Notes under the pieces: model-generated
Told to the model about the DNA's origin: nothing
The model's input: only the letters and a program-made list of their open reading frames with translations
The model's database searches: none
Made by a program: the position numbers and the translations under genes
In this document: in pieces, positions 51,608 to 59,895 of the stretch
Position numbering within the stretch: the stretch's first letter is position 1
Layout of the letters: every line of letters begins with the position of its first letter
Assembly (NCBI RefSeq): GCF_014205175.1
Contig: NZ_JACHNA010000001.1
Span: 1,488,001-1,552,000, forward strand
DNA length: 64,000 nt
Direction: 5' to 3'
Origin: Micrococcus cohnii
GTDB taxonomy: Bacteria > Actinomycetota > Actinomycetes > Actinomycetales > Micrococcaceae

Positions 51608-53214
51608 GCATCACCGGCACGCACCGCCGCGGAGACGGCCGCCTCACCGCCGACCTCGACCCGCACGATCGGGGACCCCAGGACGAATGCGGTGTGTTCG
51701 GCGTGTGGGCGCCGGGCGAGGAGGTCGCGAAGCTGACCTACTACGGCCTGTACGCGCTGCAGCACCGCGGCCAGGAGTCCGCGGGCATCGCCGTGTCCAA
51801 CCGCGAACGCATCGCCGTCTACAAGGACATCGGCCTGGTCTCCCAGGTGTTCGACGAATCCACGCTGGCCTCCCTGACCGGCCACATGGCCGTCGGCCAC
51901 TGCCGCTACTCGACCACCGGCGCGAACAAGTGGGCCAACGCCCAGCCGACCCTCGGCGGCACCGCCGACGACGGCACGGTCGCACTCGCTCACAACGGCA
52001 ACCTGGTCAACTCCGCCGAGCTGCTGCGCCGCGTGCAGCAGATGCCCGACCGGCTCAAGACCGGCGAGCTCAAGCAGGGCAACACGACGGACACGGCCCT
52101 GGTCACCGCGCTGCTGCACGGCGAGCCGGGCCGGACGATCGAACAGACGGCCCGGGATCTGCTGCCCACGATCCGCGGCGCGTTCTGCTTCGTGTTCATG
52201 GATGAGCACACCCTGTATGCCGCGCGCGACCCGCACGGCGTGCGTCCCCTTGTGCTCGGCCGCCTCGAGCGCGGCTGGGTCGTCGCCTCCGAGCAGTCCG
52301 CCCTGGCCACCGTCGGCGCCGCGTTCATCCGCGAGGTCGAGCCGGGCGAGATGATCGCGATCGACGACGAGGGCATCCGCTCCACGAAGTTCGCCGAACC
52401 GACCCCGGCCGGCTGCGTGTTCGAGTACGTGTACCTGGCCCGCCCGGACGCCGTGATCAACGGCCGCAGCGTGTACGAGTCCCGCGTGGAGATGGGCCGT
52501 CGCCTGGCCACGGAACACCCGGTCGAGGCCGATGTGGTGATCCCGGTGCCGGAGTCCGGCACACCCGCCGCCGTCGGCTACGCCGAGGGCTCGGGCATCC
52601 CGTTCGGCCAGGGGTTCGTGAAGAACGCCTATGTGGGCCGCACGTTCATTCAGCCCTCACAGACGCTGCGCCAGCTGGGCATCCGCCTCAAACTGAATGT
52701 GCAGCGCTCGGTCGTGGCCGGCAAGCGCGTGGTGGTGGTGGACGACTCGATCGTGCGCGGCAACACCCAGCGGGCGATCGTGCGGATGCTCAAGGAGGCC
52801 GGCGCCGCCGAAGTGCACGTGAAGATCTCCTCGCCGCCGGTGAAGTGGCCCTGTTTCTACGGGATCGACTTCGCCACGCGTGCCGAGCTGATCGCCAACG
52901 GCGCCGCCGTCGACGAGATCGCGTCCTCGATCGGCGCGGATTCGCTGGCCTACATCAGCGAAGACGGCATGATCGCCGCGACGCAGCAGCCGCGCGAGCG
53001 CCTGTGCACCGCATGCTTCACCGGGCGGTATCCGATCGAGCTGGCCGACGAGCACGAGCGCGGCAAGTCCCTGCTCGAGTCGCCCGGCTCCTCCGCGACC
53101 ACGACGGTCGAGACCGACGAGGGTGAGACCTCGGTCGCCTCGACGGGCTGCGAACCCGGCCCCGACTCCGACGACGAAGCCCTGATGACCGAGACGGACA
53201 GGACCCCGCTGTGA
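51604..53214 (+). CDS. purF: Amidophosphoribosyltransferase
   Basis: A 536-residue enzyme for the first committed step of purine synthesis. After a propeptide, DECGVFGVW exposes the catalytic Cys of the glutaminase domain, with YYGLYALQHRGQESAGIAV and HCRYSTTG. The transferase domain has the PRPP motif VVVVDDSIVRGNT. Cysteines for a [4Fe-4S] cluster are visible (KWPCFYGIDF and CTACFTGRYP). GTG 51604 has AAAGGA upstream. The C-terminal 60 residues are a Ser/Thr/Asp-rich extension. Confidence 0.97.
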   Translation: MSITGTHRRGDGRLTADLDPHDRGPQDECGVFGVWAPGEEVAKLTYYGLYALQHRGQESAGIAVSNRERIAVYKDIGLVSQVFDESTLASLTGHMAVGHCRYSTTGANKWANAQPTLGGTADDGTVALAHNGNLVNSAELLRRVQQMPDRLKTGELKQGNTTDTALVTALLHGEPGRTIEQTARDLLPTIRGAFCFVFMDEHTLYAARDPHGVRPLVLGRLERGWVVASEQSALATVGAAFIREVEPGEMIAIDDEGIRSTKFAEPTPAGCVFEYVYLARPDAVINGRSVYESRVEMGRRLATEHPVEADVVIPVPESGTPAAVGYAEGSGIPFGQGFVKNAYVGRTFIQPSQTLRQLGIRLKLNVQRSVVAGKRVVVVDDSIVRGNTQRAIVRMLKEAGAAEVHVKISSPPVKWPCFYGIDFATRAELIANGAAVDEIASSIGADSLAYISEDGMIAATQQPRERLCTACFTGRYPIELADEHERGKSLLESPGSSATTTVETDEGETSVASTGCEPGPDSDDEALMTETDRTPL

Positions 53215-54371
53215 CCCAGAACCCGAACGCCCAGCCCTCCGCCGACGCCCCGATCACCTACGCGACCGCTGGCGTGGACGTGGAGGCCGGCGACCGCGCC
53301 GTCGAGCTGATGAAGGACGCCGTGAAGGCCACCCACACCCCCGAGGTGCTCGGCGGCGTCGGCGGCTTCGCGGGCATGTGGGACGCCTCGGCGCTCACCG
53401 GCTACCGGAAGCCGCTGCTGGCCACCTCCACGGACGGCGTCGGCACGAAGGTCGCGATCGCCCAGGCGATGGACAAGCACGACACGATCGGCCAGGACCT
53501 GGTCGGCATGGTCGTGGACGACATCGTCGTGGTCGGGGCCAAGCCGCTGTTCATGACCGACTACATCGCGTGCGGCAAGGTCGTACCCGAGCGGATCGCG
53601 GACATCGTGCGCGGCGTCGCCGAGGGCTGCCGCCTGGCCGACACCGCGCTGGTCGGCGGCGAGACCGCCGAGCATCCGGGCCTGCTCGGCGAGCACGAGT
53701 ACGACGTGGCCGGCGCCGCCACCGGCGTCGTCGAGGCCGACGGCGTGCTCGGAGCCGAGCGCGTGGCAGCCGGGGACGTCGTGATCGGCATGGCTTCCTC
53801 GGGCATCCACTCCAACGGCTACTCCCTCGTGCGGCGCGTCGTCGGCGCGGCCGGCTGGGACTGGGACCGCCACGTCGAGGAGTTCGGGCGCACTCTCGGC
53901 GAGGAGCTGCTCGAGCCCACCCGCATCTACACGCGCGCCTGCCTGGACCTGGTGGAGCGCCTCAACGGCACCGGCGGTGGCTCGGACCTGCCCGTGCGCG
54001 GCTTCAGCCACGTCACCGGCGGCGGCCTCGCGGCGAACCTGGCCCGTGTGCTGCCGCAGGGCCTCATGGCCACGGTGGAGCGGGACACCTGGTCGCTGCC
54101 GCCGGTCTTCCGCACGGTGGCCGAGCTGGGTCGGGTCCCGCAGGCCGATCTGGAACGCACACTGAACCTGGGCGTCGGCATGGTCGCCGTCGTGGACCCG
54201 CAGGTCGCGGACAAGGCGATCAGCGTGCTCTCGGCAGCCGGCATGGACGCCTGGCAGATGGGCCGGATCTCGACGATCACCGACGAGGCCGCCGCCGCGG
54301 GCGAGGACTTCGTCCAGGGCGCCAAGGGCGTCGACGGCGGCGCCGTGCTCATGCGCGGCCAGTACGCCTGA
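53211..54371 (+). CDS. purM: Phosphoribosylformylglycinamidine cyclo-ligase
   Basis: A 386-residue AIR synthetase. LATSTDGVGTKVAIAQAMDK, DDIVVVGAKPLFMTDYIACG, ALVGGETAEHPGL, GMASSGIHSNGYSLVR and GFSHVTGGGLAANLARVL are all family hallmarks. The GTG start overlaps the purF stop (GTGA). Ends are normal. Confidence 0.97.
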   Translation: MTQNPNAQPSADAPITYATAGVDVEAGDRAVELMKDAVKATHTPEVLGGVGGFAGMWDASALTGYRKPLLATSTDGVGTKVAIAQAMDKHDTIGQDLVGMVVDDIVVVGAKPLFMTDYIACGKVVPERIADIVRGVAEGCRLADTALVGGETAEHPGLLGEHEYDVAGAATGVVEADGVLGAERVAAGDVVIGMASSGIHSNGYSLVRRVVGAAGWDWDRHVEEFGRTLGEELLEPTRIYTRACLDLVERLNGTGGGSDLPVRGFSHVTGGGLAANLARVLPQGLMATVERDTWSLPPVFRTVAELGRVPQADLERTLNLGVGMVAVVDPQVADKAISVLSAAGMDAWQMGRISTITDEAAAAGEDFVQGAKGVDGGAVLMRGQYA

Positions 54372-54382
54372 CCCCGGCCCCA

Positions 54383-54451
54383 CCCGCTTTCGTGCACGAA
54401 ACGGGGCCCTCCCGGGGCCCTCCCGGTGCGCTGTCGTGCGCGAAACGGGAG
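54383..54451. repeat. Palindromic repeats with core TTTCGTGCACGAAA, purM/DUF559 junction
   Basis: TTTCGTGCACGAAA (54388-54401) is a perfect palindrome inside CCCG...CGGG. It is followed by two GGGCCCTCCC units and a second variant (TCGTGCGCGAAACGGGAG, 54434-54451). It lies between convergent genes. The same core occurs as tandem repeats at 56215-56304. Confidence 0.65.
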
Positions 54452-54453
54452 CC

Positions 54454-55446
54454 TCACGGGCACACGAACACCCGGCCGCCGCGGCGGTCCCGGTGCTCCC
54501 TGACCTTGGCCACGACCCGGCGGAAACCGTCCTGCGCATCCTCCGATGTCGCCCAGATCTGCGCCCAGCCGGCACGCGCCCAGCCCTCGTTACGCCACGC
54601 GTCGACCGCAGCCTGCGCGGGATCGCGATGATGCTCGCCGTCGTAGTGGATCACGAGCCGCCACGCCCGCCAGCCCATGTCCGCGTCCGGGGACCGCGCA
54701 CGCCCCGGGTGGAGCACGAGCTGCAGCTCCGGCTCGGGCAGGCCGGCGTGCACGAGCGCCAGGCGCAGCGCGGTCTCCGGGGGCGAATCAGCTCCCACCC
54801 GCACCAACTCCAGCGCCGACCGCGCCGTCCGCACGCCCTTGAACCGCCCGGCGCGGACCAGCGCCGCTCGCAGCGCCGCCGTCGTCGTGCGCGCCGGTGC
54901 CCTACCTCCCGGCGTCCAGGGCTGGCGCACGACGGCGTCGCCCGCCGCCACGACCGGTTCGATCAGGCCGGGCCGTACCAGCGCTGCGAGGTCGGCCCAG
55001 GTCCGCTCCAGGCCCGTGACTCGGACACCGTGCAGCACGTCGACATCCCGGGCCGGGACGGTGCGTGCGTGGGACGTGACCTCCTGCCGCCGGCTCGCAC
55101 CGCGCGCGTGCGGTCTCGAGACATGGACGGTGCCGTCCTCGGTGAGGAACGGCGGCAGAGGGATCCCGTGGAGGAGCAGTGCGGTGAGATGGGAGGCGAC
55201 GCCGCCGCTCGCCTCGACCACCGCGGCTGTCTCCTCAGGGCAGAGGGGCGACGGTGCCTCCCCGTACCCGAGCGCGGACCACGAGCCGAGCGAGTCCGCG
55301 GTGCGCCGGTGCACTCCGTGCGTGACGCGCCTCACGTCGCGGGCGCGCACGCGATCCACGGGCAGGCCGGCCGCGGTGAGATCGGCGCGGGTGAACAGCG
55401 GCGAGGCGCGGACGACGTCGGTGAGCGGGACGGGCGGGACTGGCAT
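54454..55446 (-). CDS. DUF559-type (PD-(D/E)XK-like) protein
   Basis: A 330-residue protein, paralogous to the truncated gene at 41803. The N-terminal half has GLERTWADLAALV and GDAVVRQPWTPGGRAPA, aligned with VTTLERTWVDLCSL and CVKRPWTGFGRAPA there. The nuclease-like core has GADSPPETALRLALVHAGL and WRLVIHYDGEHHRDPAQAAV with the E, D and Y-D-G-x-H pattern of the VSR-like fold. Biological role unknown. It is flanked by TTTCGTGCACGAAA repeats. Confidence 0.72.
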   Translation of the reverse strand: MPVPPVPLTDVVRASPLFTRADLTAAGLPVDRVRARDVRRVTHGVHRRTADSLGSWSALGYGEAPSPLCPEETAAVVEASGGVASHLTALLLHGIPLPPFLTEDGTVHVSRPHARGASRRQEVTSHARTVPARDVDVLHGVRVTGLERTWADLAALVRPGLIEPVVAAGDAVVRQPWTPGGRAPARTTTAALRAALVRAGRFKGVRTARSALELVRVGADSPPETALRLALVHAGLPEPELQLVLHPGRARSPDADMGWRAWRLVIHYDGEHHRDPAQAAVDAWRNEGWARAGWAQIWATSEDAQDGFRRVVAKVREHRDRRGGRVFVCP

Positions 55447-55593
55447 GATTCCAGCCTGCCCGGGGGTGTTCAGGCCCCGCGTCCGCACCCGGGTGCGATG
55501 GGGACGACGGCAGGGCGAATGTGCCCTGTGCAGGAGCGGTGTCCTGACATCCTCCGCTCATGCCGGGCCCCGGCGTCCGGGGTCAGGCGCGCG

Positions 55594-56148
55594 TCAGCGA
55601 CCTGACCCAGCCTCCGCCGGCAGCAGCGCGCGCGTCGCCGCCACGAGCAGCCACAGCATCGTGAAGATCAGGATGCCGTCCGCGGCGATGTACAGGTAGT
55701 GCCAGCTCGACCCGCCGTCGTCGACCCCCGCCAGCACCAGATCGGTGCGCTGGTTCAGCAGCGGGCGGATGGCCAGGGTCTTCACCGCAAGGGTGGCCGC
55801 GGCCACGATCCCGCCCAGCCACAGCCGGCCGGCACCGCTCGTGCTGCTCCCTCCCGAGCCTCGAGGCTTCCCGCACGCGCGCCACAGCGCCACCAGGAGC
55901 AGCACCGCGAGCACGACTTCGACGGCGTTCATGGCGGCGAACACGCGACGGCCGATGCCCAGGCCAAGCGGGATCGTGATGCCCGGCGCGGTGAACTTCA
56001 GCGGCGCCTCGATCAGCGAGATCCCGATCAGCAGTCCGAGCCAAATCCCCGGCACCGCGAAGAGCAGGGCCCGCGCCCACCGCGGTCCGCGGAGGACGAC
56101 GTCGGGGCGGGGCGATCGGCGGCGGCGTTCCGAGGCTGTGGTGTCCAT
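55594..56148 (-). CDS. Four-helix membrane protein (184 aa)
   Basis: Hydrophobic helices at about 26-48, 68-92, 106-124 and 150-172. The segment LIGISLIEAPLKFTAPGITI, with GIGRRVFAAMNAVE, matches a widespread uncharacterised membrane family with EAP(L/V)KF and HxLYI motifs (here SSWHYLYIAADG). The start ATG 56148 follows TAATCT by seven bases. A palindrome sits directly upstream of that -10, so it is probably under a dedicated repressor. Confidence 0.65.
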   Translation of the reverse strand: MDTTASERRRRSPRPDVVLRGPRWARALLFAVPGIWLGLLIGISLIEAPLKFTAPGITIPLGLGIGRRVFAAMNAVEVVLAVLLLVALWRACGKPRGSGGSSTSGAGRLWLGGIVAAATLAVKTLAIRPLLNQRTDLVLAGVDDGGSSWHYLYIAADGILIFTMLWLLVAATRALLPAEAGSGR

Positions 56149-56155
56149 GAGGAGA

Positions 56156-56179
56156 AGATTACTCGCATGGGACATGCGA
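56156..56179 (-). promoter_or_regulatory. Promoter with 17-bp palindromic operator
   Basis: The -10 TAATCT (minus strand 56161-56156) is preceded directly by the perfect inverted repeat TCGCATG-GGA-CATGCGA (56163-56179), which fills the -10/-35 spacer. A bound dimer would exclude RNA polymerase. Confidence 0.6.
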
Positions 56180-56214
56180 ATTTCGCAGGTTTCCGGGCCC
56201 TCTCCCCCGCGAGC

Positions 56215-56312
56215 CTCCCGTTTCTCGCTCCAAAACGCCACAGAAAACTCCCGTTTCGTGCACCAAAGCGCCGCAGGTAACTCCCGTTTCGTGCACGAAA
56301 GCGCTGGGCGGG
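56215..56312. repeat. Three tandem 33-bp repeats with core CTCCCGTTTC
   Basis: Units begin at 56215, 56248 and 56281, exactly 33 bp apart, each starting CTCCCGTTTC. The last two continue GTGCAC(C/G)AAAGCGC. The first is more diverged. The third includes the TTTCGTGCACGAAA palindrome also found near 54388. They lie between the sirtuin stop and the membrane-protein promoter. Confidence 0.65.
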
Positions 56313-57287
56313 TCAGAGGCGGGCGTCGAGCCAGGCGAGCGACGCGGTCGCGGGCGCCCGCCAACGCCACCGGGCTTTCTGATCGGCGCGCGTGGGGCCG
56401 AGGTTGATCAGGCCCACCGGCTTGCCGGCCCGCTCAGCACGCAGCACGAAGCGGTAGCCGCTCATCACGGCCAGCGAGGACCCCACCGCGAGCACGGCCC
56501 CGGCGCCCGCGAGCAGGGCCTCGGCCGATTCCCGGCGACCGCGGGGGATGTTCTCGCCGAAGTACACCACGTCCGGCTTCAGCTCGACCGAGCCGCAGAC
56601 GAGACAGCCGACCATAACGAACTCGTCCACCCAGCGCTGATCGAGGGTGACGTCGCCGTCCGGGTTGACCGCATCAGGATCAACCGCCACGCGCTCGAGA
56701 TAGCCGGGGTTGGCCGCCTCGAGTCGGGCGTCGAGCTCACGACGATCCTCGGTTGCGCCGCAGCGCAGGCAGGCCACGCGCGCCAGGTCGCCGTGCAGCG
56801 CGCTCAGCGGCGCCGGCCCCGCATCGCCGCCATCGATTCCCCCGGCCTCGCGCTCCGCCGCGACGCGCGCCGCAGCCTGAGCATGCAGACCGTCGACGTT
56901 CTGCGTGACGATGCCCGCCAGCAGACCGCGGGCGTTCCACTCGGCGAGCAGCCGGTGGGCGTCGTTCGGCCGGGCCTGGTCCATGCGCCGCCAGCCCACG
57001 AACGAGCGCGCCCAGTACCGGTGCCGCGCGGCGGGGTCGTCGCGGAACTCCTGAAACGTCATGGGCCGGTGTCGGTGCAGCGAACCGTTCGGACCGCGAT
57101 AGTCAGGGATGCCGGAGTCCGTCGACACGCCGGCGCCCGTGATGACGAGCGGCCGCCGCTCCAGGAGACGCAGAAGACCCCGAGACGCTGTCTCGGGGTC
57201 CTGCGGCGGCGCCGTGTCCTCGACGACTCGGGCGATGGACCGCACAGCGGCCTGATGCCCGTCGAGGGCCGGATGACGGTGACGCAT
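56313..57287 (-). CDS. Sirtuin (NAD-dependent protein deacylase)
   Basis: A 324-residue SIR2-family enzyme. The NAD motifs are LVITGAGVSTDSGIPDYRG and IVTQNVDGLH, and the catalytic His is in ALHGDL. Four zinc cysteines come in two pairs (ACLRCG and GCLVCGS), with about 55 residues between them. VVYFGENIPR and GSSLAVMSG follow. It could reverse lysine acetylation, for example of Acs. The start overlaps the DUF3073 stop (TGATG). Confidence 0.93.
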   Translation of the reverse strand: MRHRHPALDGHQAAVRSIARVVEDTAPPQDPETASRGLLRLLERRPLVITGAGVSTDSGIPDYRGPNGSLHRHRPMTFQEFRDDPAARHRYWARSFVGWRRMDQARPNDAHRLLAEWNARGLLAGIVTQNVDGLHAQAAARVAAEREAGGIDGGDAGPAPLSALHGDLARVACLRCGATEDRRELDARLEAANPGYLERVAVDPDAVNPDGDVTLDQRWVDEFVMVGCLVCGSVELKPDVVYFGENIPRGRRESAEALLAGAGAVLAVGSSLAVMSGYRFVLRAERAGKPVGLINLGPTRADQKARWRWRAPATASLAWLDARL

Positions 57288-57505
57288 CAGCGACGGTCGG
57301 CGCCGTCGTCCTCGTCCTCATCGGCGTAGAGGTCCGCATAGGGGTCCTCATAGGTCGGGTCCTCATACGAGGAGCCCGAGGAGTCGTTCCGCGCGCGCTT
57401 GGCCGCGAGCTCCCTTTCCAGTGCCGAGAGGTCCGTACCGGGCGTGAAGTACTTCATCTCCCGTGCCTGCTTCGTGGCTTTTGCCTTCTGACGGCCGCGC
57501 CCCAT
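57287..57505 (-). CDS. DUF3073 domain protein (72 aa)
   Basis: Starts MGRGRQKAKATKQAREMKYF, the invariant opening of the actinobacterial DUF3073 family, then a Ser/Asp/Tyr-rich acidic tail with repeated EDPxYEDPYADLY. Function unknown. It is coupled to the sirtuin gene. Confidence 0.9.
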   Translation of the reverse strand: MGRGRQKAKATKQAREMKYFTPGTDLSALERELAAKRARNDSSGSSYEDPTYEDPYADLYADEDEDDGADRR

Positions 57506-57791
57506 GAGCGTGACCCCCTTCGCATCTCTCGTCCTCGGGCGTAATGGGCACACAGAGGCCCGCCGGAGTGTTCACTGGTCAAAATGGTTCGTGGGGACCA
57601 GGTTACATGAACAGCACATGGCCAGGGCCCAGACGAGAGGTCCGAACGCCCCCTGTTCGCCGACGGGGAAGAGCCCGCCGCCGCGCCCAGCGCGCCGTCC
57701 GGCCCGACGAACATGACACGCGCCCTGCGCCGCGCCCACTCATCAGCTATGTTGCTCCCGTCACATTCACACGACGGAACTGAGGTACACG

Positions 57792-59183
57792 ATGCGTCGC
57801 ACTCCCGCCCTGCTGGCCGCCGCAGCCCTGGCCGCCACCCTCTCGGCACCGGTCTCGGTCGCCGCCCCCGCGCCCTCCGCGGCCCCCGCCGCGCAGTCCG
57901 CGAGCTCGGCACCGCACTCGGACCGGGCCGGCGGCAACCCGAACAGCCCGGAGAAGCTCGTGCGCAGCATCTCCTCGCAGAACCTGCGCGAGGACATCGA
58001 GGCGTTCGCCGCGATCGCCGACGAGCACGGCAACCGGGCCGCCGGCACGTCGGGCTACAAGGCCTCGCTCGACTACGCGGTCGACGAGCTCGAGGAGGCC
58101 GGCTACGACGTCGAGCTGCAGGAGTTCGAGATCACCTACACCGAGACCCTGCGGGACGAGCTCACGCAGACCGACCCGCAGCAGCGCGAGCTGGCGCACA
58201 CCGTGTTCACAAACTCTCCGTCGGCCCACGTCGAGGACGCCGCGCTGGCCGCGCCCAGCGGCGACGCAACGGGCTGCGCCGAGGCGGACTGGGGCGGGGC
58301 GGACCTGACGGGCCGGGTCGCCCTCGTCGCCCGCGGCGACTGCGCGTTCGGTGAGAAGTCGGCGATCGCCGGGGCTGCGGGCGCCGAGGCGGTCGTGATC
58401 TACAACAACGAGGCCGGCGAGCTGAACGGCACCCTCGGCGAGGCCTCCGACACCCACGTGGGCTCGGTGGGCGTGACCGCCGAGCTGGGCGAGGACCTGC
58501 TGGCGCAGGTGCGCGACGGCGGCGCGAACGTCACCCTCGACCTCGAGCAGCTCGTCGAGCAGCGCCCGACCTGGAACGTGCTCGCCGAGACTCGCACCGG
58601 CAGCGACGAGGACGTCGTGATGGTCGGCGCCCACCTCGATGGCGTGCCCGAGGGCCCCGGGATCCACGACAACGCCTCGGGCGTCGCGGCGACCCTCGAG
58701 GTCGCCCGCCAGGCCGCGAAGGCGAACAAGGGCGAGTCGAAGGTCCGCTTCGCGCTGTGGGGCGCCGAGGAGATCGGCCTGCTGGGCTCGGAGCACTACG
58801 TGTCGCAGCTCGGCGACGCCGAGCGCGAGGCCATCACCCTGTACACAAACCTCGACATGGTCGCTCCGCTGGACCACCAGAACACCCTGGGCGTGCTGAC
58901 GGCCGACTGGTCGATCGGAGCGGAAGAGCTGCTGGGCGAGCAGCTGGACCGTGACGGCCACGCGCACCAGCCCGAGGGCAGCAATGGCCGCTCGGACTAC
59001 GCGCCGTTCGTGGACGCCGGCGTCCCGTCGACCGGCCTGCTCTCGATCCACGACGACAACTACCACACGCCTGAGGACGACATCGACAACGTCTCCATCA
59101 CCACGCTGACCCACTCGGCGCGGGCCGTGGCGCACTTGATCGGCACGCTCCAGCAGGACGCGGACGCGCTCGAGCAGGGCTGA
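57792..59183 (+). CDS. Secreted M28 family aminopeptidase with PA domain
   Basis: A 463-residue protein with a signal peptide (LLAAAALAATLSAPVSVAAP), a short linker, and a protease-associated domain (GRVALVARGDCAFGEKSAIA, about 178-197). The zinc peptidase core shows the metal ligands VGAHLDG (His), GIHDNASG (Asp), WGAEEIG (catalytic Glu-Glu), TNLDMV (Asp) and NYHTPEDD (His). It probably trims N-terminal residues of extracellular peptides. It is followed by a hairpin repeat. Confidence 0.92.
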   Translation: MRRTPALLAAAALAATLSAPVSVAAPAPSAAPAAQSASSAPHSDRAGGNPNSPEKLVRSISSQNLREDIEAFAAIADEHGNRAAGTSGYKASLDYAVDELEEAGYDVELQEFEITYTETLRDELTQTDPQQRELAHTVFTNSPSAHVEDAALAAPSGDATGCAEADWGGADLTGRVALVARGDCAFGEKSAIAGAAGAEAVVIYNNEAGELNGTLGEASDTHVGSVGVTAELGEDLLAQVRDGGANVTLDLEQLVEQRPTWNVLAETRTGSDEDVVMVGAHLDGVPEGPGIHDNASGVAATLEVARQAAKANKGESKVRFALWGAEEIGLLGSEHYVSQLGDAEREAITLYTNLDMVAPLDHQNTLGVLTADWSIGAEELLGEQLDRDGHAHQPEGSNGRSDYAPFVDAGVPSTGLLSIHDDNYHTPEDDIDNVSITTLTHSARAVAHLIGTLQQDADALEQG

Positions 59184-59199
59184 GGCCCCGCCCCGCACG

Positions 59200-59258
59200 A
59201 CGAGGGTGCAGTTGTGGTCGCTTCCCCGCGTGGGAGGCGACCACAACTGCACCCTCGT
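59200..59258. repeat. Hairpin repeat with core GTGCAGTTGTGGTCGC (copy 1)
   Basis: A 22-bp perfect stem: arms 59200-59221 and 59237-59258, nearly continued through the loop (TTCCC/GGGAG). It lies between convergent genes. The second copy is at 61906-61964. The core GTGGTCGCTTCC resembles GTGGTCACTTTC of the 41604/42831 pair. Confidence 0.8.
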
Positions 59259-59274
59259 CTGGGTTGAGGGCGGC

Positions 59275-59895
59275 TCAGATCCAGCCGGCCTCCCAGGCCC
59301 GCTGTGCCGCCTCATGACGAGTGCGCACGCCGAGCTTGCCCATCGCGTTCGAGAGGTGATTGCGCACCGTGCCCGGTGCGAGGTGCAGCGCCGCGGCGAT
59401 GTCCTCGACGCGCGCGGCACGCCGGCCCTCGCGCAGGACGTCGAGCTCCCGGTCGGTCAGCGGCGAGCGCTCGGCGCTCAGGGCCGCTGCCGCGATCTCC
59501 GAGTCGACGTAACGGCCGCCCACCGCGACCTGCCGCAGCACCTCGGCCAGCCGAGACGCGGGCGTCGACTTCGGGACGAAACCGGACACCTTCTCCGCCA
59601 ACGCTCGCCGCAGCACGCCGGGACGGGCATGGCGGGTGAAGATCACGACCTTCGTCGGCACCGTCCTCAGGATCTGCCGTGCCGCGTCGACGCCGTCGAG
59701 CCCGGGCATCTCCAGGTCCAGCAGGCACACGTCCGGCACGAGCTCCTGCGCGGCGGCCACGGCGTCGTCGCCGCGACCGACCCCCGGCAGCACCTGCAAG
59801 TCTGGTTCGAGACCCAGCAACGCCTCGACGGCGCCCCGGATCAACTCCTCGTCGTCGGCGACCAGCACGCGAATCCGACGTCCGGCCTCGCTCAT
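59275..59895 (-). CDS. NarL/DesR family response regulator
   Basis: A 206-residue protein: VLVADDEELIRGA, phosphoacceptor Asp in VCLLDLEMPGLDG, Lys in GFVPKSTP, and the LuxR HTH LTDRELDVLREGRRAARVED then ALHLAPGTVRNHLSNAMGKL. The ATG overlaps the stop of the kinase gene. DesR-like regulators control membrane lipid or transporter genes; the target is not in this window. Confidence 0.92.
   Translation of the reverse strand: MSEAGRRIRVLVADDEELIRGAVEALLGLEPDLQVLPGVGRGDDAVAAAQELVPDVCLLDLEMPGLDGVDAARQILRTVPTKVVIFTRHARPGVLRRALAEKVSGFVPKSTPASRLAEVLRQVAVGGRYVDSEIAAAALSAERSPLTDRELDVLREGRRAARVEDIAAALHLAPGTVRNHLSNAMGKLGVRTRHEAAQRAWEAGWI

Noticed and set aside
56215-56304. CRISPR array
   Set aside because: The 33-bp units abut each other without variable spacers, there are only three, and no cas gene is present.
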